From Pseudomonas sp. PICF141 (GTDB lineage Bacteria > Pseudomonadota > Gammaproteobacteria > Pseudomonadales > Pseudomonadaceae): a stretch of DNA of 64,000 bases. The notes under the pieces are model-generated. The model saw nothing but the letters and a program-made list of their open reading frames with translations, searched no databases and was not told the origin of the DNA. Of this stretch, positions 18,628-27,251 are shown piece by piece (within the stretch, counting starts at the first letter, position 1; every line of letters begins with the position of its first letter). The position numbers were made by a program, and so were the translations under genes. The stretch spans positions 100,133 through 164,132 of the forward strand of contig NZ_MUNM01000087.1 of assembly GCF_002286815.1 (NCBI RefSeq), in the 5' to 3' direction.

Positions 18628-21084
18628 ATGAAGCAAACGCGGACTCTCGGAACCCCTCGGTTGTTGGGCATCGTCTGGCCTTTTATCGCCGTCGTGTTAT
18701 TTCAGGCACTGCTGGGAGGTGTCAGCCTTTACGTTCTTTCGGCGGTTCGCGGTTACGTCGGCGGCGAAAGCCTGTGGTCCAAGGGCCAGAAAGACGCCAT
18801 CTATTACCTCAACCTCTACGCCGACAGCCGCGACGAAGCGATTTTTCTCAAATACCAGAACGCGATTGCCGTGCCTCAGGGTGGCCATGAATTGCGTCTG
18901 GCACTGGATCATCACCCCCCCGACATCGACGCCGCGCGAGTCGCGATACTCAAGGGCGGCAACCATCCGGACGACGTCTCCAGCCTGATTTGGCTGTACC
19001 TCAATTTCCGGAATTTCAGTTACCTGGAAAAAGCCATCGAGCTGTGGACGGTCGGTGACGCATATCTGGTGCGACTCGATGAAGTCGCGCGGGAGATGCA
19101 TCAGCCCATTGCCGATAGCCAGGCCACCGATGCCGACGTCAAACGCTGGAAAGAACAGATTTTAGCCATCAACGATGGCGTGACACCTGCCGCCAAAGCG
19201 TTCAGCGATGCCTTGGGCGAAGGCTCGCGGGTGATTCTTCGTCTGCTGTTGGTGACGAACCTGGCTACCGCGTTGGGTTTGATTGTGTTGGCGCTGTTGC
19301 GTACGCATAAACTGCTCAAGCAGCGCCATGCCTTCGCCGATGCCTTGCAGTTGGAGAAAGACCGGGCACAGACCACGCTGCAATCGATTGGCGACGGCGT
19401 GATCACCACGGATGTCGCGGGCGCGATTGCCTATATGAATCCGGCGGCCGAGGCCTTGACGCACTGGAAGGCCGAACAGGCGGCGGGGCTGCCATTGGCC
19501 GCGTTGTTCAATCTGCTGGACGAAAACGCCCAGGCTGACGGTTTTACCTTGATCGAGCACATTTTGAGCGGTCAGCTCGGCGGTGGCAGCGAACATTCCA
19601 AACTGATCCAGCGTCTGGATGGCAGCACGGTGTCAGTCACGCTTGTCGGCGCGCCGATCCGCAATATGGGCAAAGTCAGTGGCACTGTGCTGGTGCTGCA
19701 TGACATGACCCAGGAGCGGCAATACATCGCCAATCTGTCGTGGCAGGCGACTCATGATGCCTTGACCGGATTGGCCAACCGCCGCGAATTCGAATATCGG
19801 CTGGAGCAGGCCCTGCATAACCTGACGCGCCAGGCGGGGCGCCATGCCTTGATGTTTCTCGACCTGGATCAATTCAAACTGGTCAACGACACCTGCGGCC
19901 ATGCGGCGGGCGACGAGTTGTTGCGGCATATCTGTGCGTTGTTGCAATCAGGTTTGCGCGAAGGCGACACCCTGGCCCGGCTAGGGGGGGACGAGTTTGG
20001 CGTTCTGTTGGAAAACTGCGCGCCGCAAGCGGCCGAGAAAATCGCCGAAGGCCTGCGCCAGACCGTGCAGAACCTGCATTTTGTCTGGAAAGGCCGGCCG
20101 TTCGTGACCACCGTGAGCATTGGCCTGGTGCATGTGGTCCAGAGTCCGGCCACCCTTGAAGCTTCGCTGCGTGCTGCTGACATGGCCTGTTACATGGCCA
20201 AGGAAAAGGGGCGCAACCGGGTGCAGGTCTATCACGCCGACGACTCGGAGCTGTCCATGCGGTTTGGTGAAATGGCCTGGGTGCAGCGCCTGCATGTAGC
20301 GCTGGAAGAAGACCGCTTCTGCCTGTACGCCCAGGAAATCGCACCGCTTGGCCCTGAGCATGGCGGCGGGCATATCGAAATACTGCTGCGCCTGCATGAC
20401 GAAGCGGGACGCATGATTCTGCCGGACAGTTTCATTCCCGCCGCTGAGCGTTACGGTTTGATGACGTCGATTGATCGATGGGTGGTGGAGAATGTTTTCA
20501 AAGTCATAGCCCAATGCATCGCCGAAGAGCACGAAGGGCCGTTAGCCATGTGTGCGATAAATCTGTCAGGCATTACTATCGGAGATGAGGCGTTTCTGGA
20601 CTTTCTTCGTGAACAGTTTGTTGCATATTCAATTCCACCTGAAATGATTTGTTTTGAAATTACAGAAACCAGCGCGATTGCAAATTTGGCCAGCGCAACT
20701 AAATTTATTAATGAACTCAAAGGTTTAGGTTGTCATTTTTCGCTCGATGACTTTTGTGCCGGCATGTCCTCATTCGCTTACTTGAAACATTTACCTGTAG
20801 ACTTCCTGAAGATCGACGGGAGTTTCGTAAAGGATATGCTGGACGACCCGATTAACCGCGCCATGGTCGAAGTGATCAATCACATCGGTCATGTCATGGG
20901 TAAGCGCACGATTGCAGAGTTCGTTGAAACACCTCAGATCGAGCAGGCATTGCTGGAGATCGGAGTGGATTACGCTCAAGGGTACGTGATTGAACGCCCG
21001 CATCTGTTTACCTGGGATAGTTTGCAAAGTCGTCCTGTCCGGCCCCGACCTGTGTTGTTCAAGGCGCCCGGTACATTCCGTTGA
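18628..21084 (+). CDS. rbdA: Membrane-bound PAS-GGDEF-EAL cyclic-di-GMP enzyme, RbdA-like
   Basis: The ATG at 18628 (MKQTRTLGTPRLLG) gives 818 residues. Two membrane segments (about 12-35 and 198-220) enclose a periplasmic sensor region. A PAS domain follows (about 245-370), then GGDEF with an intact ARLGGDEFG motif and the RxxD inhibitory site five residues before it, then EAL. The EAL motif reads EILLR, keeping the catalytic Glu; INLSG, EITET, DDFCAG and LKIDGSF supply the other metal and base residues, so phosphodiesterase activity is plausible. In P. aeruginosa RbdA promotes biofilm dispersal. The EAL-coding part contains a local AT-rich patch (20555-20800). Confidence 0.9.
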   Translation: MKQTRTLGTPRLLGIVWPFIAVVLFQALLGGVSLYVLSAVRGYVGGESLWSKGQKDAIYYLNLYADSRDEAIFLKYQNAIAVPQGGHELRLALDHHPPDIDAARVAILKGGNHPDDVSSLIWLYLNFRNFSYLEKAIELWTVGDAYLVRLDEVAREMHQPIADSQATDADVKRWKEQILAINDGVTPAAKAFSDALGEGSRVILRLLLVTNLATALGLIVLALLRTHKLLKQRHAFADALQLEKDRAQTTLQSIGDGVITTDVAGAIAYMNPAAEALTHWKAEQAAGLPLAALFNLLDENAQADGFTLIEHILSGQLGGGSEHSKLIQRLDGSTVSVTLVGAPIRNMGKVSGTVLVLHDMTQERQYIANLSWQATHDALTGLANRREFEYRLEQALHNLTRQAGRHALMFLDLDQFKLVNDTCGHAAGDELLRHICALLQSGLREGDTLARLGGDEFGVLLENCAPQAAEKIAEGLRQTVQNLHFVWKGRPFVTTVSIGLVHVVQSPATLEASLRAADMACYMAKEKGRNRVQVYHADDSELSMRFGEMAWVQRLHVALEEDRFCLYAQEIAPLGPEHGGGHIEILLRLHDEAGRMILPDSFIPAAERYGLMTSIDRWVVENVFKVIAQCIAEEHEGPLAMCAINLSGITIGDEAFLDFLREQFVAYSIPPEMICFEITETSAIANLASATKFINELKGLGCHFSLDDFCAGMSSFAYLKHLPVDFLKIDGSFVKDMLDDPINRAMVEVINHIGHVMGKRTIAEFVETPQIEQALLEIGVDYAQGYVIERPHLFTWDSLQSRPVRPRPVLFKAPGTFR

Positions 21085-21128
21085 AATCTCTTGTTGATCT
21101 TAAAATCACAATCAAAAGGAGCGCGACA

Positions 21129-21923
21129 GTGATCGACACATTCAACAGAACCGGACCACTCATGGAAGCTGCAAGTTATCCCGCCTGGGCTCAGCAACTG
21201 ATCCAGGATTGCAGCGAGAGCAAGCGCCGGGTTGTCGAACACGAACTGTATCAACGCATGCGAGATAACAGACTCAGTGCAAAAACCATGCGTCAGTACC
21301 TTATTGGTGGCTGGCCGGTGGTCGAACAGTTCGCTTTGTACATGGCACAGAACCTGACCAAGACCCGTTTTGCGCGCCACCCTGGCGAAGACATGGCGCG
21401 TCGCTGGCTGATGCGTAACATTCGCGTCGAATTGAACCATGCCGACTATTGGGTGCACTGGAGCCGTGCCCACGGTATCAGTCTGGAAGATCTGCAAGCG
21501 CAACGCGTACCGCCGGAGCTTCACGCCTTGAGCCATTGGTGCTGGCACACCAGTTCGTCGGACTCGCTGATCGTGGCTATCGCCGCCACCAATTACGCCA
21601 TCGAAGGGGCGACGGGGGAGTGGTCGGCCCTGGTTTGCTCCAATGGCGTCTATGCGGCCTCATTCCCCGAGGAAGATCGCAAGCGGGCCATGAAGTGGCT
21701 GAAGATGCATGCCCAGTACGACGATGCCCATCCATGGGAAGCCCTGGAAATCATCTGCACCCTGGCGGGCATGAACCCGAGCAAAGCGCTGCAAGTGGAA
21801 TTGCGCCAGGCTGTCTGCAAAAGTTACGACTACATGTATCTGTTCCTGGAACGTTGCATGCAGTTGGAACTGGCAGTGAAAGCGCCTGTCGCCCGTGAGC
21901 GGATGGCGTTGGCCGAAAGCTGA
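21129..21923 (+). CDS. TenA/PqqC-like (haem-oxygenase-fold) protein
   Basis: A 264-residue protein from the GTG at 21129 (IDTFNRTGPLMEAASYPAW); AGGAG lies eight bases upstream, while the longer in-frame TTG has none. It is all-helical and resembles the TenA/PqqC superfamily. Carboxylate and His residues spaced like those of haem-oxygenase-like di-iron oxidases are visible: VVEHELY, RVELNHADYW and YDDAHPWEAL. It follows rbdA by 44 bases. PAO1 PA0862 appears to be the equivalent and is often labelled a TenA-family regulator without evidence. Function unknown; a di-iron oxidase is inference. Confidence 0.75.
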   Translation: MIDTFNRTGPLMEAASYPAWAQQLIQDCSESKRRVVEHELYQRMRDNRLSAKTMRQYLIGGWPVVEQFALYMAQNLTKTRFARHPGEDMARRWLMRNIRVELNHADYWVHWSRAHGISLEDLQAQRVPPELHALSHWCWHTSSSDSLIVAIAATNYAIEGATGEWSALVCSNGVYAASFPEEDRKRAMKWLKMHAQYDDAHPWEALEIICTLAGMNPSKALQVELRQAVCKSYDYMYLFLERCMQLELAVKAPVARERMALAES

Positions 21924-21945
21924 TCCTCTGAAAGCAACACAAACC

Positions 21946-22091
21946 CAATGTGGGAGCGAGTCTGTGGCGAAGGGGCTCGCCCCCGTTGGGCTGCGAAGCA
22001 GCCCCCAAATCTCTGATGCACCAAAGATTTTGTGAGTGCTACGCACTCAAACGGGGGCGAGCCCCCTCGCCACGGGCCCGCTCCCACATTG
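21946..22091. repeat. Long inverted repeat (gcgaggggGcttgcccccgtt family, composite)
   Basis: The outer arms caatgtgggagc (21946-21957) and gctcccacattgg (22080-22092) enclose inner arms built of ggggctcgcccccgtt and its complement. It lies between two convergent genes. Relatives occur at 24213-24338 and 63812-63960. Confidence 0.88.
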
Positions 22092-22113
22092 GTTATGCAG
22101 CGTTGCTGAAATA

Positions 22114-23040
22114 TCAGCCCGCCATCGCAAGGCGATTACGCCCCTCACGCTTGGCCACATACAGCGCACTGTCGGCCCGTCGCAACAAACTCTCGGCAGA
22201 CTCGCCGGCAAGCAGCGTCGAGCAACCGATGCTGACCGTCAGTTCGATCATCTTGCCCTCGGCCATATAGTCCTGAGCCTGCGCCGCAAACCGCAGTCGT
22301 TCACCGACCATGGCGGCGGCTTCCCGACTGGTGTTGGAAAGCAGAATCAGAAATTCTTCGCCACCGAACCGGAACACCATGTCGACGTTGCGCAATTGGT
22401 TTTTGATCGAGGCCGCGACGGCCTTCAGTACTTCATCACCGGCAGTGTGCCCGTAGGTATCGTTGATCTGTTTGAAATGGTCGATGTCCAGCATCAGCAG
22501 CGACAAGGGCTGCGAATGTCGCCGCGACATCTCGATTTCCCGTTCCAGCGTCTGGTCCATGGCGATGCGGTTGCCGGTATCGGTCAGCGGATCACGCAAT
22601 GCACTTTGAGTCGCTGCGCGATAAAGCAAAGCGTTGCGCATGGGGAAGAGCAGGGCCGACAACAGTGACTCCAGGTTGCCCTGTTCCTGTTCGCTGAAAC
22701 GCTGATTGCGACGGAACACCAGTTCACCCAATTGCTCGCCTTCATGACTGAGGCTGTAGCTGATTGAATGATGGCCTCGCGTGCCCAATTGCAGGCGCAA
22801 GTCACTGGGCTGATGTTCATAATTCAAGGCATCCAGCGGCACCAGACGCTGAATTTCACGGAAGAAAAGTCCGAGAATGCGTTGCGGCTCAAGACTGGTT
22901 TGCAGTTGCAGGCCCAGCGTTTGGCGCAGTTGCGCAAGACTGTCGGGCCGCTCCAGAAGGGGAGGCTGCTGACCAAAGCCCAGGCGTTGCAATTTGGCAC
23001 TGTCGAAGTCAATTGCGTTGGTCTGGGAAGGTGATTTCAT
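22114..23040 (-). CDS. Soluble diguanylate cyclase (GAF-like + GGDEF)
   Basis: A 308-residue protein without membrane segments. Residues about 30-140 look like a GAF-type sensor; residues 145-308 are a GGDEF domain with the active motif RFGGEEF and an RxxD (RNVD) inhibitory site five residues upstream, and DPLTDTGNRIA at its start. It should make cyclic di-GMP from two GTP and be product-inhibited. It resembles PAO1 PA3177 in size and position relative to gyrA and ubiG, from memory. It is monocistronic. Confidence 0.9.
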   Translation of the reverse strand: MKSPSQTNAIDFDSAKLQRLGFGQQPPLLERPDSLAQLRQTLGLQLQTSLEPQRILGLFFREIQRLVPLDALNYEHQPSDLRLQLGTRGHHSISYSLSHEGEQLGELVFRRNQRFSEQEQGNLESLLSALLFPMRNALLYRAATQSALRDPLTDTGNRIAMDQTLEREIEMSRRHSQPLSLLMLDIDHFKQINDTYGHTAGDEVLKAVAASIKNQLRNVDMVFRFGGEEFLILLSNTSREAAAMVGERLRFAAQAQDYMAEGKMIELTVSIGCSTLLAGESAESLLRRADSALYVAKREGRNRLAMAG

Positions 23041-23414
23041 ATGGCGTGAGCCCCTAAGCAGTAAGGCTGTCTTACAGGCTGGGTGAGAGCGGCTTTGGGC
23101 TGCGCGTCATACTGGTCCATCAGTCCCGTAGGACATTTGGCTCGAGTTTAGTCCGCTTTGCCGAAGATTAGTAACCTCTCGGCTGAAGCTCCGCCTCGTC
23201 TGCTTTCACACGGCATGTTTGAGCAAAATTAGAGCGAAAGTCATGCCATTCGGTTCAGTCGAATAAAAAGCTTTATAAATCAAGGTGCTGGAAGGTTATA
23301 GGCGGGATGCTGCGCAACGTGATGTCATTTATTTGACCTGAAGAAGGGGTAGTTACCGCCGGGTTTGAATGCCGCGGCGGGAAGCCGTCGCGGCAGAAAA
23401 GCGACGCACGGGCA
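23041..23414. other. 374-base intergenic region without a gene
   Basis: No open frame with coding character was seen. A GC-rich hairpin, gccgcg ... cgcggc, lies at about 23372-23397 just beyond the yciK stop and may terminate it, but no T-run follows. The part near 23041 must hold the promoter of the diguanylate cyclase gene. Confidence 0.5.
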
Positions 23415-24155
23415 CTACTGAGCGTTGAATGCCTGGCCATTGATGCCGGTGCTGTCCGGACCCATGAGGTAAAGGTAGACCGGCATGATCTCCTCGGGTG
23501 TCGGATTATTCAGCGGGTTTTCACCCGGGTAGGCTTGAGCGCGCATGCTGGTGCGAGTAGCGCCTGGGTTGATGCTGTTGGAGCGCACCGGTGCCACGGT
23601 ATCTACTTCATCGGCCAGGGTTTGCATCAGCCCTTCAGTGGCGAATTTGGAAACACCATAGGCGCCCCAGTACGCCCGGCCCTTGCGACCGACGCTGCTG
23701 GAGGTGAACACCACCGAGGCGTCCTGAGACAGCTTGAGCAGTGGCAGCAACGTGCTGGTGAGCATGAACATGGCGTTGACGTTGACCTGCATGACGCGCA
23801 TGAAATTCTCGCCCGACAACTGCTCGATCGGGGTGCGTGGACCGATGATCGATGCGTTGTGCAGCAAGCCATCAAGGTGACCGAACTCGGTCTCGATCAT
23901 GGCCGCCAGTTCATCGTATTGATGAGGCAGTGCGGTTTCCAGATTGAACGGAATCACGGCCGCTTGTGGGTGCCCGGCCGCTTCGATTTCGTCATAGACC
24001 TGAGTCAGGTTGGCCTCGGTCTTGCCCAGCAGCAGCACAGTGGCACCGTGAGCGGCGTAGGTTTTTGCAGCGGCGGCACCGATGCCACGGCCAGCGCCGG
24101 TGACCAGGATGACCCGGCCTTTGAGCAAGTCAGGACGGGCGGAATAATCAAACAT
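23415..24155 (-). CDS. yciK: YciK-family short-chain dehydrogenase
   Basis: An SDR of 246 residues from the ATG at 24155 (MFDYSARPDLLKGR); GAGG lies seven bases upstream and the longer start adds only four residues. NAD(P)-binding motif TGAGRGIG, structural NAS (HNASIIG), catalytic Ser in TSSSVG and YGVSK. The N-terminal YSARPDLLKGR segment is characteristic of YciK. The substrate is unknown. It is the third gene of the ubiG-mupP-yciK group, separated from mupP by a repeat. Confidence 0.9.
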   Translation of the reverse strand: MFDYSARPDLLKGRVILVTGAGRGIGAAAAKTYAAHGATVLLLGKTEANLTQVYDEIEAAGHPQAAVIPFNLETALPHQYDELAAMIETEFGHLDGLLHNASIIGPRTPIEQLSGENFMRVMQVNVNAMFMLTSTLLPLLKLSQDASVVFTSSSVGRKGRAYWGAYGVSKFATEGLMQTLADEVDTVAPVRSNSINPGATRTSMRAQAYPGENPLNNPTPEEIMPVYLYLMGPDSTGINGQAFNAQ

Positions 24156-24212
24156 GAAAAACCTCACAACAATTCAATAGGCAGGCATCGTACTTGTGGC
24201 GATGGGGCTTAT

Positions 24213-24338
24213 TGTGGCGAGGGGGGCTTGCCCCCGTTGGGTCGCGAAGCGGCCCTCCATTCGGTACCTTCAGTCGGACCGTGTTTTCAGGTTACGACTG
24301 CTTCGCAGCCGAACGGGGGCAAGCCCCCTCGCCACAAA
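24213..24338. repeat. Inverted repeat (ttgtggcgaggggggcttgcccccgtt family)
   Basis: Arms at 24213-24240 and about 24312-24338 are reverse complements: tgtggcgagg...cttgcccccgtt and aacgggggcaag...cctcgccaca. It fills the gap between mupP and yciK and is the same family as at 63812-63960. Confidence 0.9.
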
Positions 24339-24361
24339 ATGCTTCCTGCCGCCCAATTAGG

Positions 24362-25033
24362 TCAGCAACTGCACAAAGCGTTATCCAACACTTCGAGCAA
24401 CGCCAGCGGATGATCGATCAACACGTCGGCGCCCCAGTGCTTGGGGTTATCGTCCGGGTGAATGTAACCGTAGGTCACCGCGCAAGTTTTGGTGCCGGCA
24501 TCGCGGCCGGACTCGATGTCGCGCAGGTCGTCGCCGACAAACAGCACACTGGCCGGGTCCAGGTCGAGCATCTTGCACGCCAGGATCAAAGGTTCCGGAT
24601 CCGGTTTGCTGTTTTTCACATGATCGGGGCAAATCAACACTTTCGAACGGTCGGCCAGGCCCAGCTGCTGCATGATCGGCTCGGCGAAACGCACCGGCTT
24701 GTTAGTGACAACGCCCCAGATCAGATTGGCTTTTTCGATTTTTTCCAGCACCTGGGCCATGCCGTCGAACAGATGACTGTGGACCGCGCACCCCTTGAGG
24801 TAGCGGTCGAGAAATTCCTGACGCAGTGCCTCGAACCCTGGCGATTCCGGGTCCATGGAAAAATTCGCGGCGACCATCGCTTTGGCGCCGCCGGAGATTT
24901 CATCGCGAATGTATTGAGTGTTGATTGGCGGCAAACCACGATCAGCGCGCATCGCCTGGCAGATGGCGATGAAATCCGGCGCGGTGTCGAGCAGGGTGCC
25001 GTCCATGTCGAAAAGGACTGCTCTGATACGCAT
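24362..25033 (-). CDS. mupP: N-acetylmuramic acid 6-phosphate phosphatase MupP
   Basis: A 223-residue HAD-family phosphatase: nucleophile motif DMDGTLLDT (Asp10), TNKP for motif II, and FVGDDLRDIESGRDAG for the metal-binding acids. In Pseudomonas this HAD protein, encoded next to ubiG, dephosphorylates MurNAc-6-P in the cell-wall recycling route that bypasses de novo UDP-MurNAc synthesis and so affects fosfomycin and beta-lactam tolerance. The gene begins four bases after the ubiG stop, so the two form an operon. Phosphoglycolate phosphatase is the older label for the same sequence type. Confidence 0.9.
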   Translation of the reverse strand: MRIRAVLFDMDGTLLDTAPDFIAICQAMRADRGLPPINTQYIRDEISGGAKAMVAANFSMDPESPGFEALRQEFLDRYLKGCAVHSHLFDGMAQVLEKIEKANLIWGVVTNKPVRFAEPIMQQLGLADRSKVLICPDHVKNSKPDPEPLILACKMLDLDPASVLFVGDDLRDIESGRDAGTKTCAVTYGYIHPDDNPKHWGADVLIDHPLALLEVLDNALCSC

Positions 25034-25037
25034 CGGC

Positions 25038-25736
25038 TTACTCCTCGCGCAGGGTCTGGATCATGTAATTGACGTCCACGTCGGCCGCCAGTTTGTAATG
25101 CTTGGTCAATGGATTGTAGGTCAGGCCGATGATGTCCTTGACGGTCAGGCCGGCCATGCGGCTCCAGGCGCCAAGCTCGGAGGGGCGGATGAATTTCTTG
25201 AAGTCGTGGGTGCCGCGCGGCAGCAGCTTCATGATGTATTCGGCGCCGACGATGGCAAACAGATAGGCCTTCGGGTTGCGGTTGATGGTGGAGAAGAACA
25301 CCTGGCCACCTGGTTTGACCATCTTGAAACAGGCGCGAATCACCGACGACGGGTCCGGCACGTGTTCGAGCATTTCCAGGCAGGTGACCACGTCGAATTG
25401 CTCGGGCATTTCTTCTGCCAGCGCTTCGGCGGTGATCTGCCGGTACTCGACGCTCACGCCGGATTCCAGCTGATGCAGTTGAGCGACGGCCAGCGGCGCT
25501 TCGCCCATGTCGATGCCCATCACAGTCGCGCCGCGCAGAGCCATGGCTTCGCTGAGGATGCCGCCGCCGCAACCGACGTCGAGGACTTTCTTGCCAGCCA
25601 GATGGACCCGCTCGTCGATCCAGTTGACCCGCAGCGGGTTGATGTCGTGCAGCGGTTTGAACTCGCTTTCGCGGTCCCACCAGCGATGGGCCAGGGCTTC
25701 GAATTTGGCGATTTCGGCGTAGTCGACGTTGCTCAT
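25038..25736 (-). CDS. ubiG: Ubiquinone biosynthesis O-methyltransferase UbiG
   Basis: A 232-residue SAM-dependent methyltransferase with motif I LDVGCGGGILSEAMA near residue 52-66 and the UbiG N-terminus YAEIAKFEALAHRWWD. It carries out both O-methylations in ubiquinone synthesis. GAGGA lies eight bases before the ATG. It is the first gene of a minus-strand group with mupP and yciK. Confidence 0.95.
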   Translation of the reverse strand: MSNVDYAEIAKFEALAHRWWDRESEFKPLHDINPLRVNWIDERVHLAGKKVLDVGCGGGILSEAMALRGATVMGIDMGEAPLAVAQLHQLESGVSVEYRQITAEALAEEMPEQFDVVTCLEMLEHVPDPSSVIRACFKMVKPGGQVFFSTINRNPKAYLFAIVGAEYIMKLLPRGTHDFKKFIRPSELGAWSRMAGLTVKDIIGLTYNPLTKHYKLAADVDVNYMIQTLREE

Positions 25737-25807
25737 GGTGTCAGTCCTCTAAAACTTGAAAAATCCTGTTGCCCCGGTTTCGGTCCAGGGTGCTTACAAT
25801 TCGGTAC

Positions 25808-27142
25808 TTACGATTCGGTGTGGCCGCTGATGCGCCTGCCCCAGGCCTTGGCAGTGGCACACAGTTGCGCCTCATCCAGGCGGGTCAGGCGGCGGTCGTC
25901 GAGCAGTTGTTTGCCAGCGACCCAAAGGTGTTTCACGCAGTCGCGGCCAGTGGCATAGATCAATTGCGAAACCGGGTCATAGACCGGTTGCTGCGCCAGG
26001 CCCGACAGGTCGAACGCAACAATGTCGGCCGCCTTGCCGACTTCCAGCGAACCGGTCTGGGCTTCGATGCCCAGCGCGCGGGCACCGTTGAGCGTAGCCA
26101 TGCGCAGGGCGCGATGGGCGTCCAGCGCGGTGGCGGAACCGGCGACAGCCTTGGCCAGCAACGCAGCGGTGCGGGTTTCGCCGAGCAGGTCGAGGTCATT
26201 GTTGCTGGCCGAGCCATCGGTGCCGACCGCCACATTGACCCCGGCCCGCCACAAACGCTCGACCGGGCAGAAACCGCTGGCCAGTTTCAGGTTCGACTCC
26301 GGGCAATGAATCACATGGGTGTTACTTTCTACCAGCAGCATCAGGTCTTCATCGCTGATCTGGGTCATGTGAACGGCCTGCAGGCGCGGCCCGAGCAGGC
26401 CCAGGCGACCGAGGCGGGCCAGCGGGCGCTCGCCGCTTTGCGCCACCGACTGCTGCACTTCGAAGGCGGTTTCATGGACGTGCATGTGAATCGAGGCGTC
26501 TAGTTCTTCGGCGATCACCCGGATTTTTTCCAGGGTTTCGTCGCCCACGGTGTAGGGTGCATGGGGGCCAAAGGTGATTTTGATTCGCTGGTGATGCTTG
26601 AGATCACCGAATAATTCAACGCCCTGACGAATGGCTTCATCCGCCGTGGCGGCGCCTGGAATCGGGAAATCGAGAATCGGAATGGCGATCTGGGCGCGAA
26701 TACCGCTGTTATGGACGCGTTCGCTGGCGACTTTCGGGAAGAAATACATGTCGGAGAAGCAGCTGATGCCGCCTTTGATCTGCTCGGCGATGGCCAGGTC
26801 GGTGCCGTCGCGTACGAACGCCTCGTCTACCCATTTGGCTTCAGCGGGCCAGATGTGGTTTTCCAGCCAGGTCATCAATGGCAGATCATCGGCCAGGCCG
26901 CGGAACAGCGTCATTGCCGCATGCCCGTGAGCATTGATCAGGCCGGGGGCGAGCAACATGTCCGGCAATTCGCGGACTTCGGCTGCGTTAAACTTCAAGG
27001 CAGCTGCGCGCGGGCCGATAAACACGATACGACCGTCGCGAATGCCCAGGGCATGCTCTTTGAGGACCACGCCAGCCGGTTCGACAGGTACCAGCCAGGT
27101 CGGCAGCAACAATAGGTCGAGCGCAGCGGTGGGGGTCGGCAT
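25808..27142 (-). CDS. 5'-methylthioadenosine (TRZ/ATZ family) deaminase
   Basis: A 444-residue amidohydrolase from the ATG at 27142 (MPTPTAALDLLLLPTWLVPVE). Metal ligands are seen in NAHGHAAMTLFRG (HxH), HMHVHETAFEV, the His of IHCPESNLKL and Asp in GTDGSASNNDLD. The family deaminates 5'-methylthioadenosine or S-adenosylhomocysteine; the P. aeruginosa relative near gyrA acts on methylthioadenosine. It is divergent from mtnA, with about 110 bases between them, which supports that role. Confidence 0.88.
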   Translation of the reverse strand: MPTPTAALDLLLLPTWLVPVEPAGVVLKEHALGIRDGRIVFIGPRAAALKFNAAEVRELPDMLLAPGLINAHGHAAMTLFRGLADDLPLMTWLENHIWPAEAKWVDEAFVRDGTDLAIAEQIKGGISCFSDMYFFPKVASERVHNSGIRAQIAIPILDFPIPGAATADEAIRQGVELFGDLKHHQRIKITFGPHAPYTVGDETLEKIRVIAEELDASIHMHVHETAFEVQQSVAQSGERPLARLGRLGLLGPRLQAVHMTQISDEDLMLLVESNTHVIHCPESNLKLASGFCPVERLWRAGVNVAVGTDGSASNNDLDLLGETRTAALLAKAVAGSATALDAHRALRMATLNGARALGIEAQTGSLEVGKAADIVAFDLSGLAQQPVYDPVSQLIYATGRDCVKHLWVAGKQLLDDRRLTRLDEAQLCATAKAWGRRISGHTES

Positions 27143-27251
27143 CGAAAGTCGGTTCCAGTGCTTTTGTAAAGGATGGCGAAGTATACCCGAGCGTCTTCGC
27201 AGGGGGATCGCTATAATCGACGGCTTTTGTTCATGAGTGCGGGGTAAGTGG

